A stretch of 58,379 nt of DNA, taken from positions 1 to 58,379 of the forward strand of contig NZ_LZKU01000159.1 of assembly GCF_001672975.1 (NCBI RefSeq), in the 5' to 3' direction. The stretch comes from Mycobacterium sp. 1465703.0 (lineage in GTDB: Bacteria; Actinomycetota; Actinomycetes; Mycobacteriales; Mycobacteriaceae). Below, piece after piece: positions 30,991-37,983 of the stretch. The number at the start of each line of letters is the position of its first letter. The stretch's first letter is position 1. The position numbers were made by a program, and so were the translations under genes. Below the pieces are notes generated by a model that saw only the letters and a list, made by a program, of their open reading frames with translations, made no database searches and was not told the DNA's origin.

Positions 30991-31545
30991 ATGATCGCGT
31001 CGAGCGACGACGAGGCAATAACCGAGCTCGCGTTGTCAGCCGCACGCGGAAACTCGCGAGCGCTCGAGGCGTTCATCAAAGCCACCCAGCAAGACGTGTG
31101 GCGGTTCGTCGCCTATCTGTCGGATACGGGCAGCGCCGACGATCTGACTCAAGAGACGTTTCTGCGCGCCATCGGCGCGATCGAGCGGTTCTCCGGACGT
31201 TCGAGCGCGCGGACCTGGCTGCTCTCCATCGCGCGCCGCGTGGTCGCCGACCACATCCGCCACCTGCAATCGCGGCCGCGTGCCGCGCTGGGCGCCGACC
31301 CCGAACACGTGGCGCACGGCGACCGTCACGCCCGGGGCTTCGAGGACCTGGTCGAGGTGACGACGATGATCGCCAACCTCAATGCCGAACAGCGCGAAGC
31401 ACTTTTGCTCACCCAGCTGCTCGGCCTGCCCTACGCCGACGCCGCCGCGGTGTGCGGCTGCCCGGTGGGCACCATCCGCTCCCGCGTCGCGCGTGCCCGC
31501 GACGCGCTGCTCGCCGATGGCGAGCGCAGCGACCTAACCGGATAG
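30991..31545 (+). CDS. sigC: ECF RNA polymerase sigma factor SigC
   Basis: A 184-residue ECF sigma factor (M. tuberculosis SigC is 185). Region 2 contains [29 protein letters not shown] residues and region 4 the helix-turn-helix [32 protein letters not shown] (30977-30984) lies 6 bases before the ATG, so it has its own ribosome site although the upstream frame is also open. Its 3' end overlaps that of convergent cobK by 12 bp. M. tuberculosis SigC has been linked to copper acquisition and virulence and has no described partner anti-sigma. Confidence 0.94.
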   Translation: MIASSDDEAITELALSAARGNSRALEAFIKATQQDVWRFVAYLSDTGSADDLTQETFLRAIGAIERFSGRSSARTWLLSIARRVVADHIRHLQSRPRAALGADPEHVAHGDRHARGFEDLVEVTTMIANLNAEQREALLLTQLLGLPYADAAAVCGCPVGTIRSRVARARDALLADGERSDLTG

Positions 31546-32262
31546 CGCGCCAACCCATTCGGCGGCCTCCGGCACGGTGCCGACCGAAATCACGCCGGCT
31601 GGTAGCGGCGGCCGGGCCACCATCACCACCACAACGTCCAGCGCCGCAGCGGCATCCAGCTTCGCGCGCGTCATGTCCCCGCCGCTGTTCTTGGTGACCA
31701 GCGCGTCGATGCGATGGTCTTGCAGCAGTGCGAGTTCATCGTCGTAGCGATACGGTCCGCGGGAAAGCACCACCCGGTGATGACCCGGCAACACAGAGGT
31801 GTCCGGTTCGGTGACCGCCCGGATCAAAAACCACGCGTCACTCTCGGCGAAGGCCTTCACTCCGGAGCGTCCAGTGGTGAGAAATACTCTCGAATAGCCT
31901 TCTCGGGCAACGGTTTCAGCGGCAGCGGTGTCCGACTCGACGACCAAAGCGGCGCCCGGGTCCCAGGCCGGGCGCGCCAGGATCAGGTGCGGGATCTGCA
32001 ATTCTCCGCACACGCCGGCCGCGTGCGCCGTCATGGTCGCCGCGAACGGGTGGGTGGCGTCGACGACGGCATCGATGCGTTCGTCTTGCAGCCAGCGTCG
32101 CAGCCCGTCGACGCCGCCGAAGCCGCCGATACGCACCGAGCCGACCGGCAGTGCCGGATCAGGCACCCGGCCCGCCAGGGAGCTGATGATGTCGACGCGG
32201 GGGTGCAGGGCTTTCGCCAGAGCGCGGGCCTCACCGGTGCCACCGAGCAACAGGACCCGCAT
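31534..32262 (-). CDS. cobK: Precorrin-6A reductase CobK
   Basis: A 242-residue NADPH-dependent reductase of precorrin-6A. Conserved stretches are [14 protein letters not shown] at the start, [31 protein letters not shown] and [20 protein letters not shown] at 32262 shares one base with the cobM stop (TGATG), showing coupling. It is last in the cobL-cobM-cobK operon and convergent with sigC. Confidence 0.95.
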   Translation of the reverse strand: MRVLLLGGTGEARALAKALHPRVDIISSLAGRVPDPALPVGSVRIGGFGGVDGLRRWLQDERIDAVVDATHPFAATMTAHAAGVCGELQIPHLILARPAWDPGAALVVESDTAAAETVAREGYSRVFLTTGRSGVKAFAESDAWFLIRAVTEPDTSVLPGHHRVVLSRGPYRYDDELALLQDHRIDALVTKNSGGDMTRAKLDAAAALDVVVVMVARPPLPAGVISVGTVPEAAEWVGALSG

Positions 32263-33017
32263 CAATGCCTGCTCCCCCGGGCCCGCCCGGTCGAGTACAG
32301 GTAACTGTCGGTGAACCCCCCGGCGCTCAGCGCCTGGCCGACGACGATGACGGCGGTCTTGGTGATGTTGGCGTTGCGCATCTGCTCGGCAATGTCCGCG
32401 AGGGTGCCGCGCAGCACCGTCTCCTGCGGCCAGCTCGCGAAAGCCACGACGGCTGCTGGTGTTTCGGGTTGGTAGCCGCCTTCGAGAAGTTGCGGAATGA
32501 TCGCGTCGATTTGGGCGGCGGCCAGATGCAGAACCAGGGTCCCGCCGGATTGGGCCAGCGTTTTCAGGTCTTCGCCGGGCGGCATCGCCGTCGACAAAGT
32601 CGCCACCCGGGTCAATGTCACTGTCTGCGCAACCCCGGGAACGGTGAGCTCACGCTTTAGTGTGGCCGCGGCGGCGGCGAATGCCGGTACGCCGGGCACG
32701 ATTTCGTAGTCGATGTCCAGCGCGTCGAGCCGGCGACACTGCTCGGCCAGCGCGCTGTACAGCGACGGGTCACCGGAATGCAGACGCGCCACGTCGTGAC
32801 CGGCGGCATCCGCCTCGTTCAGCTCGTCAACGATCTGCTCCAGCGTTAACGGGCCGGTGTCAACGACTTTCGCGTCGGGCGGACATAAGGCAAGCAGATC
32901 GTCGGGCATGATCGAGCCGGCGTACAGGCATACCGGGCAGGTTTGCAGCAGTCGTTGGCCGCGCACCGTGATCAGGTCGGCGGCGCCCGGCCCGGCCCCG
33001 ATGAAATACACCGTCAT
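32262..33017 (-). CDS. cobM: Precorrin-4 C11-methyltransferase CobM
   Basis: A 251-residue SAM-dependent tetrapyrrole methyltransferase: VYFIGAGPGAADLITVRG at the start, YAGSIMPDDLLA, and DVARLHSGDPSLYSALAEQ. It methylates C-11 of precorrin-4 to give precorrin-5. It starts with ATG at 33017 overlapping the cobL stop by four bases and ends overlapping cobK. Confidence 0.95.
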   Translation of the reverse strand: MTVYFIGAGPGAADLITVRGQRLLQTCPVCLYAGSIMPDDLLALCPPDAKVVDTGPLTLEQIVDELNEADAAGHDVARLHSGDPSLYSALAEQCRRLDALDIDYEIVPGVPAFAAAAATLKRELTVPGVAQTVTLTRVATLSTAMPPGEDLKTLAQSGGTLVLHLAAAQIDAIIPQLLEGGYQPETPAAVVAFASWPQETVLRGTLADIAEQMRNANITKTAVIVVGQALSAGGFTDSYLYSTGRARGSRH

Positions 33018-34180
33018 TTAGTCACCACCCATTGGGTGACGGGATACTGCGGGCGCCAGCCGGTGAAGGCACCCAACGGCTCGCCGTGATAGTGCTGGAA
33101 GCGTCGCAGCTCGCCACCCAGGCGCTGATGCGTTTGCGCCAGAACGGCTTCCGACTCGGTGGTGACCACGTTGACCACGAGTCGCCCGCCTGAAGGCAGG
33201 TTGTTCAAGCAGGCGTCGAGCAGACCCGGCTGAGTCAGTCCCCCGCCGATGAAGATCGCCGACGGCGGCTCGGCGCCGTCGAATGCCTCGGGTGCGTCGG
33301 CGCGCACATCGATATCGACGCCGAAAGCCGCGGCATTGCGGTCGAGGTTATGCCGTCGCCGTTCGTCGCGTTCGAATACCACTGCGCTGCAACCGCGCCC
33401 GCTCAGGCACCACTCGACGCTGATGCTGCCCGACCCCGCACCGACATCCCACAACCGCTCCCCCGGGCGCGGCGCCAGGGCGGCCAGCGTCACCGCCCGG
33501 ATTCCCTGTTTGGTGATCTGCCCGTCGTGGGTGAACGCGTCGTCGGGCAGGGGTGACACGCGTTCGTCGGGCAGGTAGCGCACCGCAATCACGTTGAGGT
33601 CATCGAGGTCTCGATCGTCGGTCCAGTCGCGGGCGATACCGTCGTGGCGGCGCTCGTCGGGGCCGCCGAGACGTTCGAGAACCGTGAACTCCGAATCGCC
33701 GCGGCCATGGGCGATGAGCAGTGCGGCGAGCTCGTTGGGCGTGGATTTGCTTTGCGACAGCACGATCGCTTGGCCACCGCGGCGCACCGCGGTGTGCGGA
33801 CGCGCGGTAACCAGGCTGATCACTTCGGTGTCCTGGACGTTCCAGCCCATCCGTGCGCACGCCAGCGTCACCGAAGACACGTGCGGCAGCACCCTGATGT
33901 TGTCGTTGCCGTGCAGGCGGACCAGTGTGCCCCCAATGCCGTGCAGCAGCGGATCGCCGCTGGCCACCACGTGGACGTCGCCCGTGTGCTCATCGAGCAA
34001 TGTTTGCAGCGCGGGCATCATTGGCGACGGCCATTGCCGCCGCGGCGCAGGTACCGTGTCGTCGAGAAGGTCCAGTTGTCGCTTGGATCCGTAAATGACT
34101 GATGCACTTCGTAATTCGGCTCGGGATGCTTCACTGAGGCCGGCCATGCCGTCGGCCCCGATACCGACCACGACGATCAT
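33014..34180 (-). CDS. cobL: Precorrin-6Y C5,15-methyltransferase (decarboxylating) CobL
   Basis: A 388-residue bifunctional enzyme. The N-terminal CbiE-like methyltransferase runs to about residue 200 (VVVGIGADGMAGLSEASR, VVASGDPLLHGIGGTLVR). The C-terminal CbiT-like domain has the SAM-binding LWDVGAGSGSISVEW. It methylates C-5 and C-15 and decarboxylates the C-12 side chain, giving precorrin-8X. First gene of cobL-cobM-cobK; ATG 34180. Confidence 0.95.
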   Translation of the reverse strand: MIVVVGIGADGMAGLSEASRAELRSASVIYGSKRQLDLLDDTVPAPRRQWPSPMMPALQTLLDEHTGDVHVVASGDPLLHGIGGTLVRLHGNDNIRVLPHVSSVTLACARMGWNVQDTEVISLVTARPHTAVRRGGQAIVLSQSKSTPNELAALLIAHGRGDSEFTVLERLGGPDERRHDGIARDWTDDRDLDDLNVIAVRYLPDERVSPLPDDAFTHDGQITKQGIRAVTLAALAPRPGERLWDVGAGSGSISVEWCLSGRGCSAVVFERDERRRHNLDRNAAAFGVDIDVRADAPEAFDGAEPPSAIFIGGGLTQPGLLDACLNNLPSGGRLVVNVVTTESEAVLAQTHQRLGGELRRFQHYHGEPLGAFTGWRPQYPVTQWVVTK

Positions 34181-34229
34181 GAGCGCCGCTCCGCTCCATC
34201 GCTTCGCTCGGCATCGCCCGCGGCGCGGA

Positions 34230-34979
34230 TCATCGCGGCATCCTGCGCCAGACGAATTGCGGCAGTGCGCGCATTACGGCCGATGCGGGGCCCAACGCCC
34301 GCGGGATCCACACGGTGCGGCGGCCCTTTGCCAGCGCTCGCGCGGTGGCAGCGGCCACCTGCGCGGGCGTGCTGGACAAGGGAGCCGGCTTCATGCCTTC
34401 GGTCATGCGCCCGATGACGAATCCCGGGCGGGCGATGAGCAGCCGGACCCCGGTGCCATGCAGCGCGTCGGCCAGGCCGCTGGCGAAGCCGTCCAGGCCG
34501 GCCTTCGCCGAGCCGTACACATAGTTGGCGCGGCGCACGCGCGCGCCGGCGATCGAGGAGAACACCACCAGTTGGCCTTTGTCGGCTTTGCGCATGGCCG
34601 CGGCCAGGTGGGTGAGCAGGCTGACCTGGGCGAGGTAATCGGTGTGCACGACGGCGACCGCGTGCGCGGCATCGCTTTCAGCGCGGGCCTGGTCACCCAG
34701 GATGCCGAAAGCCAGCACTGCAGTTCCGATGGGTCCGTGCTCGGCGACGATCGAGGCGACCAGCGGACCGTGCGAGGCCAGGTCGTCGGCGTCGAATTCC
34801 CTGGCGTGCACCGCCGTGGCCCCGGCGGCTTTGAGCGCGGCAACCTGGTCATCGAGTTGATCGGCGTTGCGGGCGGCCAGCAGCACCGTCGCGCCCGGCG
34901 CCAGGAGTCGCGCCAGCTCGATCCCGATCTCGCTGCGGCCGCCCAGGATTAGTACTGGACCTGCGCCCGTGTCATCCAC
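34230..34979 (-). CDS. Short-chain dehydrogenase/reductase (Rv2073c-like, DprE2-related)
   Basis: A 249-residue SDR. The nucleotide-binding motif is the variant GGRSEIGIELAR near residues 13-24. The active site keeps FSSIAG and the YxxxK in YVYGSAKAG. GGRSEIG-type motifs and the C-terminal TVWIPRALGP resemble the decaprenylphosphoryl-2-keto-ribose reductase branch, so an arabinogalactan-related or sugar-lipid substrate is possible but unproven. It lies 49 bp upstream of cobL on the same strand and is divergent from the downstream PPOX gene across 35 bp. Confidence 0.87.
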   Translation of the reverse strand: MDDTGAGPVLILGGRSEIGIELARLLAPGATVLLAARNADQLDDQVAALKAAGATAVHAREFDADDLASHGPLVASIVAEHGPIGTAVLAFGILGDQARAESDAAHAVAVVHTDYLAQVSLLTHLAAAMRKADKGQLVVFSSIAGARVRRANYVYGSAKAGLDGFASGLADALHGTGVRLLIARPGFVIGRMTEGMKPAPLSSTPAQVAAATARALAKGRRTVWIPRALGPASAVMRALPQFVWRRMPR

Positions 34980-35014
34980 GGCTGCGATTATGACCTGCGC
35001 TAGCGTGGGCGGTG

Positions 35015-35425
35015 ATGGCGAATACCACTACTCGGCTCACCGACGACGCGTTGGCGTTTCTGTCGGAACGCCATCTGGCCATGCTGACCACGCTGCGAGC
35101 CGACAATTCGCCGCACGTGGTGGCGGTCGGCTTCACCTTCGATCCCAAGACGCACATCGCGCGAGTCATCACTACCGGGGGGTCGCAGAAGGCGGTCAAC
35201 GCCGACCGTGGCGGAGTGGCCGTGCTCAGCCAGGTCGACGGCGCGCGGTGGCTGTCGCTGGAGGGGCGGTCCAAGGTCAACAATGACGCCGACGCCGTGC
35301 GCGACGCCGAGTTGCGCTACGCCCAGCGGTATCGCACGCCGCGCCCCAACCCGAGGCGCGTCGTCATCGAGGTTCAGATCGAGCGGGTACTGGGGTCGTC
35401 GGATCTTCTAGACCGGGGCGCGTAG
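35015..35425 (+). CDS. F420H2-dependent biliverdin reductase-like protein (Rv2074-like)
   Basis: A 136-residue split-barrel FDOR protein (137 if the GTG at 35012 is used). It is strongly reminiscent of M. tuberculosis Rv2074 throughout: [40 protein letters not shown] and [20 protein letters not shown]. Rv2074 has been characterised as an F420H2-dependent reductase of biliverdin-IX-alpha; the same activity is inferred here. Confidence 0.88.
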   Translation: MANTTTRLTDDALAFLSERHLAMLTTLRADNSPHVVAVGFTFDPKTHIARVITTGGSQKAVNADRGGVAVLSQVDGARWLSLEGRSKVNNDADAVRDAELRYAQRYRTPRPNPRRVVIEVQIERVLGSSDLLDRGA

Positions 35426-35462
35426 TTAACACAAGTCATACCAGGGCAATTGGTAGTAACCG

Positions 35463-35768
35463 TTACTCTTGATTTTGGCTGCGGTGTTCGTATTCGGTTC
35501 CGGAAGTATCGTCCCAGAACTTAGGTGAAACGTTCGTGACTCGATCCTCCGGGGCTACAGCGTCTATCTTCTGCTCAAACTCATCGAAGATCTTCTCCGC
35601 GCGCGCTATCTCCTCTTCTGTAGGCGGAGTAACACCAGCCTCTTCCGGGGTCGAGAAAATCTTTCCGGCGATCTCCCTACTCATGGTTATCCAATCCGCA
35701 CTTTGGCTCTTGAAATAATTGTTTCTAGAGCGTCCAAGTTCCGATTCTACAAGCGTCGAGCTCGACAA
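35463..35768 (-). CDS. Small acidic protein of the toxin-immunity cassette (unknown)
   Basis: Not recognised. From TTG 35768 it has 101 residues; from ATG 35684 it has 73 (MSREIAGKIFSTPEEAGVTP). The middle is strongly acidic and helical (PPTEEEIARAEKIFDEFEQK) and the end is polar (FWDDTSGTEYEHRSQNQE). No signal peptide or membrane segment. It begins 5 bases after the stop of the preceding small gene, so it belongs to the same operon. Base composition is lower in GC than the flanking cob genes. A role in immunity or toxin chaperoning is only a guess. Confidence 0.5.
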   Translation of the reverse strand: MSSSTLVESELGRSRNNYFKSQSADWITMSREIAGKIFSTPEEAGVTPPTEEEIARAEKIFDEFEQKIDAVAPEDRVTNVSPKFWDDTSGTEYEHRSQNQE

Positions 35769-35773
35769 CGCAA

Positions 35774-36067
35774 TTACCTAAGGTTCCATCCTATGCATCG
35801 TCCGATTTCGTGCGGTGCCTCCTGAGATAATTCAGGATGTTGTTGATGGAAACGGTTCAGGATGTCATCCACGCATTCCGTTAGCGTCAAATTTCCCCAT
35901 TCGAGTGGCATGCTAACTGCCTCGTGCACCAATTCGGAAACACGCGCGATCAGCGATTCGCCTTGCGGTTGCCCGTACATCTTCAGCAACTTCTCTTCGT
36001 CGATATGAGGAACAGTGGTGTCGCTGATGGCGACGACAATTGCGGCATTGACGACGGCTGGATCCAT
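35774..36067 (-). CDS. Small protein downstream of TNT immunity gene (unknown, 97 aa)
   Basis: Not recognised. Its 97 residues start MDPAVVNAAIVVAISDTTVP. It is mostly alpha-helical by composition, with PQGESLIARVSELVHEAVSM and LTLTECVDDILNRFHQQHPE. There is no secretion signal. A GAGG ribosome site lies within the stop of the upstream immunity gene (TGAGGATG), so the two are translationally coupled. The tight coupling argues that it acts with the toxin or its immunity protein. Confidence 0.6.
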   Translation of the reverse strand: MDPAVVNAAIVVAISDTTVPHIDEEKLLKMYGQPQGESLIARVSELVHEAVSMPLEWGNLTLTECVDDILNRFHQQHPELSQEAPHEIGRCIGWNLR

Positions 36068-36069
36068 CC

Positions 36070-36612
36070 TCAGCTCTTTCCCGGGTTGAAAAGCGGTCTT
36101 CCTTCTGAATCGAGCGCCGAAGCTTCAATTTGATCTGTTGTCGCAGCCAGATACAACGCAAGTTTTTTGAGTTCTGATGTTGCAGTTATCATATCAGCGC
36201 TACTGATAGCCACCGGCGAGCCATCGGAGTCAATTAGCGCGAAGCGCTCGACACCTTCGAAGTCGCGGGTCTCGATGCTGAAATTGGGAGGCTGTTGGTT
36301 CGCCGAGGTTGATACGCCTACGCGAGGCAGACCCCGCGCGCTCCGAATGTACCTACCAAATCGTCCAAACAAGTATTTCTCGATCGTATCGATGGAAGAA
36401 GCTGCGAGGACGAAGCCTTCGGATTCCATTCGGTCGGAATCAGTAAGAACGAACCAGCCCTCTCGCCTTCGTGCAATGAAGAGCCGGGTCTCGCCTGAAG
36501 CTGACCAAAACAGCGGGCGTCCGTCGTTTGTTGCTGAAGCAGGCGTAAGGGTGTAACCAGCCAGGTTCGCCCATTGCTCAAGCCGGGGAGAGATTTCAAT
36601 CTGGTCTGTCAT
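36070..36612 (-). CDS. Immunity protein, probably Imm61-like, for a TNT-type toxin
   Basis: A 180-residue cytoplasmic protein beginning MTDQIEISPRLEQWANLAGY. It has a two-half architecture with a beta-rich N-terminal half (RPLFWSASGETRLFIARRREGWFVLT) and EKYLFGRFGRYIRSARGLPR. From memory this resembles the Imm61 family annotated next to mycobacterial TNT toxins. The ATG overlaps the toxin stop (ATGA), the usual toxin-immunity arrangement. The frame is intact although the toxin upstream is broken, so it may still protect against incoming toxin. Confidence 0.65.
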   Translation of the reverse strand: MTDQIEISPRLEQWANLAGYTLTPASATNDGRPLFWSASGETRLFIARRREGWFVLTDSDRMESEGFVLAASSIDTIEKYLFGRFGRYIRSARGLPRVGVSTSANQQPPNFSIETRDFEGVERFALIDSDGSPVAISSADMITATSELKKLALYLAATTDQIEASALDSEGRPLFNPGKS

Positions 36613-37238
36613 TTTAATACTCCGATGTCAGGATCGGTGAGCTCTTCGACCGTCATTACCATGCCTTCTGAGTTAAGCACCTGTACCTGTAGCGAGCCGC
36701 CGTTTTGACCTAACCCGGGCGCAACCTCCGACACTTCAATTGTCCATTTATCTGGTAGATGGTCAAAGGTATAAGCGTGGTAGGGATCTCGAAGTGAGTT
36801 GACGTGTAGGGCGCGCCCTTCCCATGATGCCGGCTGTCCGTGTTCCGTTACGGCCAAGTACTTTCCATCCACCTTGCCAATGCGATCAAGTAAAGATCCA
36901 TAATCTCGTACGTAGGACGCAGCATCCGTATAGGCGACCCGCGTAGTTGGGACGGCACCGTGATTACCCGGAAAATTCAGCCAACGTTGCCCCTGACCAC
37001 CTGGCTTGTTGAAGCGCTCCGCGTACTGCTCTTCGGTATACGGCTGCCCTTGTGGGTTGCGGCCGAATGGCGCTTCGGGATCACGAATCAGCTTGGCGAC
37101 GTCCGCGTCGATCTTTGTAGCGTCGATTGGATTGTCGGTGAAATCCCAATGCTCGGAAAGTGGCTCACCGTAGCGAGGGTCCAGCTCCTTATCCGGTAGC
37201 CGATGCCACCCGTCACCGGATGGCTCGTGCGAATGCAC
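36609..37238 (-). pseudogene. TNT (NAD-glycohydrolase-type) toxin domain, detached C-terminal part
   Basis: A 209-residue frame from GTG 37238 carrying a tuberculosis-necrotizing-toxin-like domain at about 100-190. Motifs are DYGSLLDRIG (112-121), GKYLA (125-129), EGRAL (140-144), Tyr153/Tyr156 in DPYHAYTF and the Gln/Gly segment GQNGG followed by Gln184. The N-terminal 30 residues (HSHEPSGDGWHRLPDK) resemble the linker just before TNT domains in large ESX-secreted mycobacterial toxins. The secretion domain upstream is in another frame, so this is read as the C-terminal half of a broken gene; there is only a weak ribosome site at the GTG. It is coupled to the immunity gene by ATGA. Confidence 0.65.
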
Positions 37239-37894
37239 GCCTGATCGGCGAAATTGTCGAGGTTCGTCGCCAACTTCCCGGACAGATCGCCGACCTTCGC
37301 TAAGCAGTCGCCTATGTTCGACACAGCATCGTCGATCTTGTCGCCTTCGGGCAGGTGTTGCCCATCGAGCAGCGACTTGGAAGCGTTGAGCGCACCCTTC
37401 ATACCGCTAGCCGTCGCACCGAAATTTCGCCAACGGGCTGCGGCTGCGTGCAATCCAGCGACGTCGCCGTCCGGCCAGACATCGTCTACAAGGGACTCGA
37501 CCACCGCCCAAAGCAACGGTGGTGGTTCCCCTTTGCCCCATGTCCCTGGCGGCCCAGGCGGGGTGGCCTGGTGCGGCTGGGCCGGGGACTGCAAAACGCC
37601 GGCACCGCCACCCAACTTCGAGGCTGCTTCGGCCTTCGAATAGTTCGCTGCGCCTTGCTGTATCAGGGCCCCACATTGCCGACACGCGTTGATGGCAGCC
37701 GCCGCGGCCTTCAGGACCTGCTCGGCCCCATCCTGGTATGCCAGACCGAAGATCGTGCCGGCAGCATCCAAGCCCGTATGCGCCGAAAACCCTCCCGCCA
37801 ACACCGTCAGGCTCGCGGCCAGGCCCTCCCCGGCGGCGCCCACGGCGCTACCCGCGGCGTACAACGCCTCCGGATCAACCGCCAATGGAGCCAC
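37088..37894 (-). pseudogene. N-terminal ESX-secretion-type domain of the same toxin, frameshifted
   Basis: From GTG 37894 the frame gives MAPLAVDPEALYAAGSAVGA, a WXG100-like helical region (about 1-100, with GTIFGLAYQDGAEQ), a Pro-rich linker (101-125) and a second helical domain to NLDNFADQ (about 218). Beyond about 37240 the reading is nonsense because the DNA there encodes the TNT part in another frame; the stop at 37088 is accidental. Full-length relatives, as I recall them, have several hundred residues between this domain and TNT, so the simplest history is a large internal deletion that also shifted frame. Confidence 0.6.
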
Positions 37895-37983
37895 GTGCGG
37901 AATTTTCGCTCAGATCCGCCCGTCGCCGCTATTCACCCGATAATCGTTTCGCCAAGCTAGCCACGATCACCGAGCACGACAAC

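Noticed and set aside
35426..37983. Search for an insertion sequence or integrase explaining the toxin-immunity island
   Set aside because: No transposase, integrase, terminal inverted repeat or tRNA target site was seen; only composition and content suggest transfer.
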